A stretch of 64,000 nt of DNA from Verrucosispora sp. NA02020 (GTDB lineage Bacteria; Actinomycetota; Actinomycetes; Mycobacteriales; Micromonosporaceae): contig NZ_CP054923.1 of the NCBI RefSeq assembly GCF_013364215.1, forward strand, positions 5,084,001-5,148,000. The letters are read 5' to 3'. The notes under the pieces were generated by a model. That model saw only the letters and a list, made by a program, of their open reading frames with translations, was not told the origin of the DNA and did no database searches. Position numbers and translations under genes: made by a program. Within the stretch, counting starts at the first letter, position 1. The number at the start of each line of letters is the position of its first letter. Positions 1 to 6,769 of the stretch are shown piece by piece.

Positions 1-460
1 CCTCCACCGACAGCTCGGTGAACCGCTGGTGGATCTCCTCCGCCGCCCGCAACTCGGTGAGCTGCGCGTCCACGATCAGTGCGTGCACCGCCTCGGTGAC
101 CCGGACGAACGGGGTGGCCCGGCGCAGCTCCACCAACGGCATTCCGGCCCGTTCGGCGGCGGCGGCCATCACCCGGGGCACCCCGGTGTGGTACCGGCGC
201 CCCAGCTCCACCACCAGCCCGGAGACGCCGACCCCGGCGAGATCCCCGATGAAGGCGCGCAGCCCGGCGTCCTCGCCGGGCAGTCCGATGCCGGTGGTCA
301 GCACCAGTTCGCCACCCCGCAGCAGGGTGGCGATGTCCGGCACCTCGGCGACGTGCACCCACCGCACCGGCCGGTCCAGCCCCGCCTCCCCGGCGACCAG
401 GCGCGGCGCACCGTGGCGAACCGGGTCCAGCGCGAGGACCTCACGGACGGTAGGGAACAC
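1..460 (-). CDS. PucR-family transcriptional regulator, N-terminal part (truncated by window edge)
   Basis: Minus-strand reading from a GTG at 460 stays open to the window edge (153 codons). The opening 'FPTVREVLAL', then 'RPVRWVHVAEVPD' and 'LLRGGELVLTTG', is the N-terminal purine-catabolism (PUCR) domain of PucR-type regulators. In the family a C-terminal helix-turn-helix domain follows; it would lie outside the window. The GTG was chosen because the domain starts right after it; no clear Shine-Dalgarno is visible. It lies 40 bp downstream of the RNA methylase gene on the same strand, so read-through is possible. PucR proteins usually respond to nitrogen or purine signals; the ligand cannot be read from this fragment. 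Confidence 0.8.
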   Translation of the reverse strand, partial: MFPTVREVLALDPVRHGAPRLVAGEAGLDRPVRWVHVAEVPDIATLLRGGELVLTTGIGLPGEDAGLRAFIGDLAGVGVSGLVVELGRRYHTGVPRVMAAAAERAGMPLVELRRATPFVRVTEAVHALIVDAQLTELRAAEEIHQRFTELSVE

Positions 461-500
461 GGGCGAAACGGTACCCGCAGATCGGCCCGAACCTCGACGG

Positions 501-1307
501 TCAGGCGTCGTCGCGGCCCAACTCCCAGCAGGCCACGGCGGTGGCGGCGGCCACGTTGAGCGAGTCCACGCCGCGCCGCATCGGGATCACCACCCGTACG
601 TCGCTGGCCGCCATCGCATCCGACGTCAACCCGGCCCCCTCCGCCCCGAGCAGCAACGCGGCGCGGGCCCGTTGTTCCGGCGTGAGCCGCTGGATCGGCA
701 CCGCGTCCGGGGCCGGCGTCATCGCCAGCACGGTGAACCCGGCCGACCGCACCTCGTCCAGCGCCGCCGGCCAGGGCTCCAGCTTCGCGTACGGCACGGC
801 GAAGACCTCCCCCATGCTGACCCGGACGCTGCGCCGGTAGAGCGGGTCGGCGCAGGACGGCGAGAGCAGCACCGCGTCCACCCCGAGCGCGGCGACCGCC
901 CGGAAGATCGCACCGAGATTCGTATGGTTGTTCACGTCCTCCAGGATCACCACCCGGCGGGCGGTCGCGAGCACCTCGGCCGCGCTCGGCAACGGCGTAC
1001 GCCGGAACGACGCGAGGACCCCCCGGTGCACGTGGAACCCGGTGGCCTCACGCAGCACGTCCTGGCTGGCGGCGTAGACCGGGGCGTCTCCGGTGTCCAG
1101 GTCGGCGAGTTGGTCGACCCGCTTGGCGTCGACCAGGTACGACCGGGCCGGGTACCCGGCCCGCAACGCCCGGCGCAGCACCAGCTCACCCTCGGCGATG
1201 AACAGGCCGTGCGGGGGCTCCCAGCGGGTCCGCAGCTCGACGTCGGTCAGCGCACGGTAGTCGCCGATCCGCTCGTCGTCCGGGTCGGTGATCAGGTGGA
1301 CGGGCAC
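501..1307 (-). CDS. TrmH/SpoU-family RNA 2'-O-methyltransferase
   Basis: 268-residue SPOUT-class methylase expected to transfer methyl from S-adenosylmethionine to a ribose 2'-OH in tRNA or rRNA in the cytoplasm. The three SpoU motifs are visible: 'EDVNNHTNLGAIFRAVAALG' (motif 1, catalytic Arg), 'LLLGAEGAGL' (motif 2) and 'IPMRRGVDSLNVAAATAV' (motif 3); the last two form the trefoil knot that binds SAM. An N-terminal substrate-binding region ('GLFIAEGELVLRRAL') precedes them. The GTG at 1307 ('VPVHLITDPDD') was chosen because translation from upstream starts gives low-complexity Arg/Pro-rich sequence. Target nucleotide unknown. The gene sits 110 bp downstream of a membrane protein gene on the same strand. 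Confidence 0.88.
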   Translation of the reverse strand: MPVHLITDPDDERIGDYRALTDVELRTRWEPPHGLFIAEGELVLRRALRAGYPARSYLVDAKRVDQLADLDTGDAPVYAASQDVLREATGFHVHRGVLASFRRTPLPSAAEVLATARRVVILEDVNNHTNLGAIFRAVAALGVDAVLLSPSCADPLYRRSVRVSMGEVFAVPYAKLEPWPAALDEVRSAGFTVLAMTPAPDAVPIQRLTPEQRARAALLLGAEGAGLTSDAMAASDVRVVIPMRRGVDSLNVAAATAVACWELGRDDA

Positions 1308-1416
1308 CCGCCGATTCTGCCGGACCGGTCCTCGCCTGCCACACCGGCGTACCGGGATCAGCCGGGGATGCCGAGCCGGCCGGCGACACCACGTCGGCCA
1401 CGGGCTCCTCGGCCGG

Positions 1417-2061
1417 CTACAACTCCTGCAACGACCGCACCACCAGCCACGGCACGTTTCTGAGCGGGCCACCGGTCGGCGGGCTGTACAGGTACGTCCC
1501 CAGCAACATCACCTCAGCCTGGAACTCTTCGCCTTCAGCGAGGCTGCGGAGCAGTTTCGGATCGCCGTCCAACAGCATGGTCGTGTCGTAACCACCTTCG
1601 TCGGTCGTTCTCCGCGGTCCCACCCTCGCGGCGAATGTGTCCTCACCCGTGGCATCGTCGAACTGGGTGACCTGGCCGTACACGACGAACGTGCGGCCGA
1701 TGTAATCGTTCGGCCGTTCGGCGAGCAGTTTCCACTGCCGCTGCGTGAACGTCACGTAGATGTCGGACGGGGTGGGCGCTGCGGTCATCGGTGTGGCGGT
1801 GGGCGGCTGGGAAGACGACGGGCTCACGGCGCTCTCCGCGACCTGGTTCGACTGGACGGCGTAGAGCAGGGCGCCGACCGCGCCGATCCCGCAGCACAGG
1901 AGCAGCAGGACAACGACAGCCCCGACGATCCACAGCAGCGTGCTCTGGTTCTTGCGGTACGTCGGCAGCGGCATACCGGGGTACGCTCCCGCCGGCCCGG
2001 GGACGGGTGACGGGTACGACGACGGGTTGCCCGCCTCGCCGGGGTGCCGGGGGTTCGCCAC
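1417..2061 (-). CDS. One-pass membrane protein with OB-fold-like extracytoplasmic domain (copy 1)
   Basis: 214 residues. A Pro/Gly/Tyr-rich cytoplasmic leader (about 1-38) is followed by one strong membrane segment at about 43-68 ('LLWIVGAVVVLLLLCCGIG'), a Ser/Pro/Thr linker and a C-terminal domain of about 110 residues. That domain carries 'RPNDYIGRTFVVYGQVTQFD' and a beta-rich pattern resembling OB-fold (tRNA_anti-like) domains of bacterial envelope proteins; this fold call is inference. The GTG start at 2061 has an AGGAGG ribosome site five bases upstream. A close paralogue lies at 4263-4922, within a duplicated DNA block. No enzymatic motif is seen and the function is unknown. Confidence 0.75.
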   Translation of the reverse strand: MANPRHPGEAGNPSSYPSPVPGPAGAYPGMPLPTYRKNQSTLLWIVGAVVVLLLLCCGIGAVGALLYAVQSNQVAESAVSPSSSQPPTATPMTAAPTPSDIYVTFTQRQWKLLAERPNDYIGRTFVVYGQVTQFDDATGEDTFAARVGPRRTTDEGGYDTTMLLDGDPKLLRSLAEGEEFQAEVMLLGTYLYSPPTGGPLRNVPWLVVRSLQEL

Positions 2062-2157
2062 GGTGGCCTCCTGGTGTCGGCCGGTGTGCTGGAGGGTGGT
2101 CGCCGGCCCGGCCCGCTGTCCCCCTGCCCCCGAGAGTCGACTGTGGCAGAGTCACGC

Positions 2158-2185
2158 GACGGTCCACAGGAGATTGTGGACCGTC
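2158..2185. terminator. Perfect 10-bp hairpin downstream of the RNA 2'-phosphotransferase gene
   Basis: GACGGTCCAC at 2158-2167 pairs perfectly with GTGGACCGTC at 2176-2185 across an 8-base loop. It lies about 35 bp past the kptA stop and about 100 bp before the next start on the minus strand, so it probably ends transcription of the LysR-kptA unit. The equivalent hairpin in the second duplicated block (about 5006-5034) is degenerate. Confidence 0.6.
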
Positions 2186-2219
2186 ACCGGGTTCGAATCC
2201 ATAGACGATCCGGGATCTG

Positions 2220-2780
2220 TCAGCTACCGGCGGCCTCTTCCGCACTGTCGACCATGATCCGGTCGGGTGGGACGTGGGTGGTGAGCCAGACGCCGCTGGC
2301 GGCCCGGTGGAACACGTTGCCGGCCGCATGCATGCCGGCGGCGTCGACGGTGAGGACGATCGGCTCGCCGCGCCGGGCACCGACCGTCGCGGCGGTCTGC
2401 CGGTCTGCGGAGAGGTGCACGTGGGTACGGCCGCGCGGCCGGAGGCCGTCGGCGCGGATGCCGGGCAGGAAGCGGGCGACGGTGCCGTGGTAGAGCAGCG
2501 GCGGAGGCGGTTCCGGTGCCAGGCACAGGTCGACCGGGACGGTGTGGCCCTGGGCGGCGCGGATCCGCCCGTCACGGATCTCGAACCGCTGTTTGTCGGT
2601 GTCGCCGGTCAGCCGGGCCAGCAACGCACCGTTGATCGGCCGACCGTGGTGGGCCAACGCGGCGAGCAGCACGTCCACCTCCACCCATCCGGCGGAGTCG
2701 AGCGTGATCCCGATGGCGGCCGGCTGGTGACGCAGTACGTACGCCAGGAACTTGCTGGTCGCGGTGGTGCGGTCGGTCAC
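2220..2780 (-). CDS. kptA: RNA 2'-phosphotransferase (Tpt1/KptA family)
   Basis: 186 residues, normal length for the family. Tpt1/KptA enzymes move an internal RNA 2'-phosphate to NAD+, releasing nicotinamide and ADP-ribose 1'',2''-cyclic phosphate; bacterial members can also ADP-ribosylate nucleic-acid ends. Visible hallmarks are the N-terminal 'SKFLAYVLRHQP', the helix-turn-helix-like 'GWVEVDVLLAAL', the NAD-site 'LLYHGT', 'HVHLS' and the late 'PIVLTVDAAGM'. The GTG at 2780 overlaps the LysR stop by four bases (GTGA), so the two are translationally coupled. Its last codons lie inside the duplicated DNA block. Bacteria lack the eukaryotic tRNA-splicing substrate, so the cellular role is unknown. 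Confidence 0.9.
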   Translation of the reverse strand: MTDRTTATSKFLAYVLRHQPAAIGITLDSAGWVEVDVLLAALAHHGRPINGALLARLTGDTDKQRFEIRDGRIRAAQGHTVPVDLCLAPEPPPPLLYHGTVARFLPGIRADGLRPRGRTHVHLSADRQTAATVGARRGEPIVLTVDAAGMHAAGNVFHRAASGVWLTTHVPPDRIMVDSAEEAAGS

Positions 2781-3640
2781 GGTCGTGCCCCGAGCAGGTC
2801 GAGCAGGTCCCGGACGACCGGCTCGCGTTGCGGGCGCCAGGCCGCCCAGTAGCGGATCGTCGGCAGGCCGTGCACGGGTACGGCGCGCAGACCGTCGGGG
2901 AGTTCCACGCACCCGTTGACGACGGTGGCACCGACACCGAGCGCGGCCAGGTGCACGAGCAGGTCCCAGCCGTCGACCTCGGCGGCGACCTGCCAGGTGA
3001 CGTCCGCGTCGAGTAGCGCACGGTCCAGCGCCCGCCGGTGCGCGCGCCCGGCCGGGGGTACGACGAGGTCCAGCCCGTCGAGGTCACGGAGTCGGACCTG
3101 CCGCCGCTCGGCCAGCGGGTGTCCGTCGTCGATCACGAGCACCTGCCGGTACGCGGCGATCTGCGTCGACTCGTACTGCCGTCCCGGTGGATCGTGCGCG
3201 ACCACGGCGAGGTCGGCGCGACCGGCGGAGATCGCGGCGAGGGCGGCGTCCCGGTCCGCGGTGATCACGTGCACCCGGCGGCCCTGGCGGCCGATCCACC
3301 GGATCGGCTCGGCGATCACCCAGCGCAGCGCGCCGCGACCGGCCGCGATGGTCATGGTGGGCGCCGCGTCCTGGTGCAGTTCCCGCAGGAACTCGTCGGT
3401 GCGGTGACGGGTGTCCAGCGCGTACGCGGCGAGGCGTTCCCCGGCGACGGTCAAGGTCAGCCGCCGGCCGTCCCGCTCGTAGAGGTCCACGCCGAGTGCG
3501 GCGGCCAGTTTGCGGATCTTCACGTGCAGCGAGGGCTGGCTGATGTGCAGCGCCGCAGCGGCGGCGGTGAAGTTGCGGTGCTCGGCGAAGACCGCGAACG
3601 ACCGCAGTGCGTCGGCTTCCAGCAGGTCCCGCCCATTCAT
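2777..3640 (-). CDS. LysR-family transcriptional regulator
   Basis: 287 residues. An N-terminal winged helix-turn-helix is seen at about 10-70 ('ALRSFAVFAEHRNFTAAAAA', then 'SQPSLHVKIRKLAAALG'), followed by an effector-binding domain of periplasmic-binding-protein type. It is the first gene of a two-gene unit with kptA and is transcribed divergently from the HAD-like gene at 3711. LysR proteins usually control the divergent promoter as well as their own. The 70-bp intergenic region holds inverted repeats suited to this (3646-3664 and 3654-3678). The ATG at 3640 fits the family N-terminus. Confidence 0.88.
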   Translation of the reverse strand: MNGRDLLEADALRSFAVFAEHRNFTAAAAALHISQPSLHVKIRKLAAALGVDLYERDGRRLTLTVAGERLAAYALDTRHRTDEFLRELHQDAAPTMTIAAGRGALRWVIAEPIRWIGRQGRRVHVITADRDAALAAISAGRADLAVVAHDPPGRQYESTQIAAYRQVLVIDDGHPLAERRQVRLRDLDGLDLVVPPAGRAHRRALDRALLDADVTWQVAAEVDGWDLLVHLAALGVGATVVNGCVELPDGLRAVPVHGLPTIRYWAAWRPQREPVVRDLLDLLGARP

Positions 3641-3645
3641 AGCAT

Positions 3646-3678
3646 GCGACTATAGAACAGTCGCCGATCGATAGTTCT
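3646..3678. promoter_or_regulatory. Divergent promoter region with candidate LysR operator
   Basis: Between the divergent LysR and HAD-like genes, GCGACT (3646-3651) is inverted as AGTCGC (3659-3664) with a 7-base spacer. An overlapping pair AGAAC (3654-3658) / GTTCT (3674-3678) has 15 bases between. Short dyads of this size are the usual LysR binding sites. Binding is inferred from position and symmetry only. Confidence 0.45.
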
Positions 3679-3710
3679 GCCCTGGTTCTCCGGCCCCCAT
3701 CCTGGGTGGC

Positions 3711-4277
3711 ATGAACGATCATGTGCCCCGGCTCGGCATCGACATCGGCCGAGTCGTCATCGACGGATCCCGCCATCCCCGCGGTGGTGACACCGCCTTC
3801 TTCACCGGCGACGAGGCCACCATGCTGGCCACCCCGGAGGTGCCCGGCGCCCTCGACACGATCGCCCGCCTCGTCCCCCGCTTCGGCGGCCGGGTCTGGC
3901 TGGTCTCCAAGTGCGGCCCGCGCGTCCAGGCCCGTACGCTGCGCTGGCTCGACGCCCACGACTTCTACCGGCACACCGGGATCGGCCGCGACCGGGTCCG
4001 GTTCTGTCGCGCCCGCGCCGACAAACGCGGGCACTGCCTCGACCTCGGCCTCACCCACTTCGTGGACGACCACCCCGAGGTGCACTCCGCCATCCGGGGC
4101 GCCGTCGCCCACCAGTACTTCTTCGGGCCGCAGCGCCGCCCGGTCCCCGGCTACGGGCACGCCACCCCCACCTGGGCCGACGTCGAACGCCTCGCCCTCC
4201 GGTCACTGCGGCGGGAGCACCCCCATGACGGAACCGAGGTGACCGCCACGCCCCTCGGTCGGCTACAACACCCGTAA
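3711..4277 (+). CDS. HAD-superfamily hydrolase-like protein
   Basis: 188 residues. It opens with 'RLGIDIGRVVID', a HAD motif I (DxG/DxD-type, first Asp as nucleophile). It continues with 'WLVSKCGPRVQ' (motif II-like Ser followed by Lys) and 'THFVDDHPEV' (motif IV acidic pair), so the phosphatase core looks complete with little cap. It is divergent from LysR-kptA and probably under the same regulator. Given that partner, a phosphate-bearing product of the KptA reaction is one possible substrate; that is speculation. The 3' end overlaps the convergent membrane protein gene by 15 bp. The ATG at 3711 is the first start after the operator. Confidence 0.72.
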   Translation: MNDHVPRLGIDIGRVVIDGSRHPRGGDTAFFTGDEATMLATPEVPGALDTIARLVPRFGGRVWLVSKCGPRVQARTLRWLDAHDFYRHTGIGRDRVRFCRARADKRGHCLDLGLTHFVDDHPEVHSAIRGAVAHQYFFGPQRRPVPGYGHATPTWADVERLALRSLRREHPHDGTEVTATPLGRLQHP

Positions 4278-5102
4278 CGAGTGCACCAGCAGCAGCGGCA
4301 CCCTGGTAGGACCCACCAACGACTGGTACGTGTACGCCTTCAGCACCGTCACCTTCGCCTGGAACTCGTCGTCCGCAGCGATGTCGCCGAGCACCTTCGG
4401 ATCGCCGTACAGCAGCGTGTTCGTGTCGTAGCCACCGTCGTCGGTCGTTCTCCGCGCGCCCACCAGCGCACGGAACCTGTCCTTACCGGTGGCATCGTCG
4501 AACTGGGTGATCTGGCCGTACACGACCAACGTCCGACCGCTGTGATCGTCCGGCCGCTCGGCCACCCGTTTCCACTGCCCCTCGGTGATCGTCTCGAAGG
4601 TGTCGGGCAGGGCAGGCGCGGCACCTGAGGACGGCGGTGTGGTCGTCGGCGCGGCGGTGGACGCCTGCGGCGTCGTCGGCGGGCTCGCGGCGCTCTCCGC
4701 GACCTGGTTTGACCGGAAGGTGTACAGCAGCACGCCGCCCACGCCGATCCCGCAGCAGAGGAGCAGCAGACACACGACAGCCCCGACGATCCACACCACC
4801 ACGTTCTGGTTCTTGCGGCGCGTCGGCGGCGGCATGCGGGGGTACGCTGCCGCCGGCCCTGGAACGGTATAGGGATGCGACGGCGGGCCGCCCGCCTCGT
4901 CGGGGTGCCGGGGGTACGCCACGGTGGCCTCCCGTTGTCGGCCGGTGTGCTGGACGGTGGTCGGCGGCCCGCTCGCTGTCTCCCCTGCCGCCCGGGCCGG
5001 CTACGTCGAAACCACGCGACAGTCCATAACAGATTGTGAGCCGTCAGCGGACCCGAATCCATAGACGGTCCGGGATCTGTCAGCCACCGGCGACCTCTTC
5101 CA
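4255..5102. repeat. Long direct repeat, copy 2 (duplicated block)
   Basis: Second copy of the block described at 1409-2240, starting about 2.85 kb away in the same orientation. It contains the second OB-fold-like membrane protein gene, its leader and the last codons of the glycosyltransferase. The C-termini of two unrelated upstream proteins therefore look alike (ending EEAAGS and EEVAGG), because the repeat boundary falls inside their 3' ends. Confidence 0.8.
4263..4922 (-). CDS. One-pass membrane protein with OB-fold-like domain (copy 2)
   Basis: 219-residue paralogue of the protein at 1417-2061. It has the same Pro-rich leader ('PRHPDEAGGPPS'), the membrane segment at about 43-68 ('VVWIVGAVVCLLLLCCGIG') running into 'SNQVAESAASP', a Thr/Pro linker and the C-terminal domain with 'RPDDHSGRTLVVYGQITQFD'. 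Similarity is highest in the leader and membrane segment and lower in the linker. The GTG at 4922 has GGAGG upstream, as in copy 1. Its 3' end overlaps the HAD-like gene by 15 bp. Function unknown. Confidence 0.75.
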   Translation of the reverse strand: MAYPRHPDEAGGPPSHPYTVPGPAAAYPRMPPPTRRKNQNVVVWIVGAVVCLLLLCCGIGVGGVLLYTFRSNQVAESAASPPTTPQASTAAPTTTPPSSGAAPALPDTFETITEGQWKRVAERPDDHSGRTLVVYGQITQFDDATGKDRFRALVGARRTTDDGGYDTNTLLYGDPKVLGDIAADDEFQAKVTVLKAYTYQSLVGPTRVPLLLVHSLRVL

Positions 5103-6174
5103 GCACGGGGACCACTGCGGTCGGCGCGGGCATTGCGGCGATCTCCGCCGCGACCTGCTGTGCGGCGACGCGCAGTGCCTCGTCGGTCAGCAGCCGGGTC
5201 AGGTCGGCCGCGCTGATCACCTTCGCCTCGACGGCCAGGCCGGCACCTCGCCGGGCCAGCAGGTCGGCGTTGTATCTGCGATCGCCCGCTCCGGGGGTGG
5301 TCAGTTGCGGTACGCCCGCAGCCAGGCCGCCGAGCACGCTGCCCGCGCCGGAGTGGTGGACGAAGCCCGCCGCCGTCGGCAGCACCCGGTCGAGGGGTAC
5401 GCGGTCGGCTGTCCGCACGTTGGGCGGCAGGTGGCGCGTGCTCACCGGGCGTACAAGCACGAACTCGGCGTCGACCTGTGCGGCCACCCTGACGATCGCT
5501 GGGCCGGGGTCACCGTCGTTCGGGCCTTTCAGGGTGCTGCGGCTGACCAGGATGCGGGGCCGGTCGCCGGAGGTGAGCAGCCAGTCCGGAACCGGACCAC
5601 CGCCCGAGAAGGGAACCGGCCGCATCATGACCACCTTCCCGGCCGGGGCGTCGCGGAGGCTCGGCGGCGTGACGGCGATGGTCAGATCGGGGCCGGGGAT
5701 CTCCTGCTTGGCCAGCGCCGTACTGGTGGTCACCGCCCGAAACAGGTCGGTGGCCGACCAGAGGGTGTTCTCCTGGAGCACCGACGGGATGGAGAGTCGT
5801 CCGGCCACGATGGCACCGGCCTCGCCCAGCGGCTCGTAGACGATCAGGTCAGGGCGTTCCCGCTCGGCCAGGGCCAACAGCGGGTCGACCAGTGCCACGT
5901 TGGCACGACCGAAGAGTTCGCCGACCATGGCGTGGCCGGCCGTGCCGCGCAGCTCGGCGCGAGCGATGCCCGGATGGCGCAGCGCGACCCGGATCGCGCT
6001 TCGCGGCAGGCTGAAGGAGGCTCCGATGTCGGCCGTGCGCAGGCCGCGGAGATCGGGTGGGAAGCCCCCACTCGCCACGATCACGTCGTGGCCGGCGTCG
6101 CGACAGGCCGCCGCGAGCGGGATCAGTGGCAGGACGTGGCCCTGCAGTGGCGCGGCGACGAACACGATGCGCAT
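5080..6174 (-). CDS. Glycosyltransferase, macrolide/UDP-glucosyltransferase (GT1) type
   Basis: 364 residues with a two-domain GT-B layout. The N-terminal acceptor domain starts 'MRIVFVAAPLQGHVLPLIPL', the usual GT1 opening. The C-terminal donor domain has 'PTAAGFVHHSGAGSVLGGL' then 'GVPQLTTPGAGDRRYNADLL', matching the HHGGxGT...GxPQ nucleotide-sugar signature of antibiotic and MGT-type transferases, with Ser in place of the first Gly. The likely reaction is transfer of an activated sugar to a small hydrophobic acceptor, which cannot be named. An in-frame ATG at 6186 would add four residues; 6174 was preferred because MRI is the typical family start. No other secondary-metabolite genes adjoin it. 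Confidence 0.82.
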   Translation of the reverse strand: MRIVFVAAPLQGHVLPLIPLAAACRDAGHDVIVASGGFPPDLRGLRTADIGASFSLPRSAIRVALRHPGIARAELRGTAGHAMVGELFGRANVALVDPLLALAERERPDLIVYEPLGEAGAIVAGRLSIPSVLQENTLWSATDLFRAVTTSTALAKQEIPGPDLTIAVTPPSLRDAPAGKVVMMRPVPFSGGGPVPDWLLTSGDRPRILVSRSTLKGPNDGDPGPAIVRVAAQVDAEFVLVRPVSTRHLPPNVRTADRVPLDRVLPTAAGFVHHSGAGSVLGGLAAGVPQLTTPGAGDRRYNADLLARRGAGLAVEAKVISAADLTRLLTDEALRVAAQQVAAEIAAMPAPTAVVPVLEEVAGG

Positions 6175-6316
6175 GAGCCGCAGCATAGAAGCTGCCGCAC
6201 CGGCCCGACGTCGACCTCGTCGTGCGGTCGCTTCGGCGATCGTGTCGCACCCTGAGGCCATCATGTGGCCGGGGTGACCGCTGCGGCTCACCCGTGGACG
6301 CGAGAGGACCCGCCGG

Positions 6317-6769
6317 ATGGACGCCGGACCACCGAGCCGCCTGGCCATCGACCATGACGACCACCACGCCGAGCACGTGGGGCACACCGGCGACGGCCGG
6401 CAGTTCTTCCTCACCACTCCGTTCGAGCCGGGCACCCACGGCAACGACGACGGCCAGGAGTTCGTCGCCCTCTATCTCTTCGACGGCGACGGGCGGTTCC
6501 TGGAGGCGAGGATCGACGCCTTCGGCCCGAGGGCGCTGATGGACCGCGAGGCGCGGCGGGCGGCGTACGAGGCACGGTTGGCCGCGCTCGGCCCGGTCAC
6601 CTTCGGCCGCATCGAGGTCGCGCCCTTCTCGGTCGACCGGTACGGCACCACCTTCGGGCTGATCCCCCGGGCGCCGGAGCAGGACGACGACACCTGGTGG
6701 GTAACCGTCGAGCCGGGCGACTACATGGCGTTCAGCCCGCCGTGGGATCTCGGCGAGTACGACACCTGA
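6317..6769 (+). CDS. Conserved hypothetical protein (HycA-like annotation family)
   Basis: 150 residues, soluble and acidic, with a Trp-rich C-terminus ('DTWWVTVEPGDYMAFSPPWD'). 'GHTGDGRQFFLTT' and 'FVALYLFDGDGRFLEARI' recall a family of small actinobacterial proteins often labelled 'formate hydrogenlyase regulatory protein HycA' in databases. That label is from memory and is probably not functional here, since no hydrogenlyase genes are present. A GAGAGG ribosome site precedes the ATG. The 3' end overlaps the convergent glycosylase gene by 49 bp. No catalytic motif is recognised. Confidence 0.65.
   Translation: MDAGPPSRLAIDHDDHHAEHVGHTGDGRQFFLTTPFEPGTHGNDDGQEFVALYLFDGDGRFLEARIDAFGPRALMDREARRAAYEARLAALGPVTFGRIEVAPFSVDRYGTTFGLIPRAPEQDDDTWWVTVEPGDYMAFSPPWDLGEYDT

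Larger units (their letters stand above)
1409..2240. repeat. Long direct repeat, copy 1 (duplicated block)
   Basis: This ~0.83-kb stretch is similar along its whole length to about 4255-5102 in the same orientation. It contains the complete OB-fold-like membrane protein gene, its leader, and the last few codons of the upstream gene. Both blocks begin with a shared 'GGCTACAAC' and end around a shared 'GGGATCTGTCAGC' plus a few codons. Noncoding parts are conserved too, for example 'GTCGGCCGGTGTGCTGGA' and 'AATCCATAGACG', which shows a segmental duplication and not only gene paralogy. The copies have drifted considerably, so the event is not recent. Confidence 0.8.

Noticed and set aside
2189..2200. 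GGTTCGAATCC-like T-loop, suggesting a tRNA or tRNA fragment
   Set aside because: No acceptor stem or anticodon arm fits around it, and the matching position in the second duplicated block is changed (GACCCGAATCC).
5080..6174. Glycosyltransferase as part of an antibiotic gene cluster
   Set aside because: No polyketide, peptide synthetase or deoxysugar genes in the neighbourhood.
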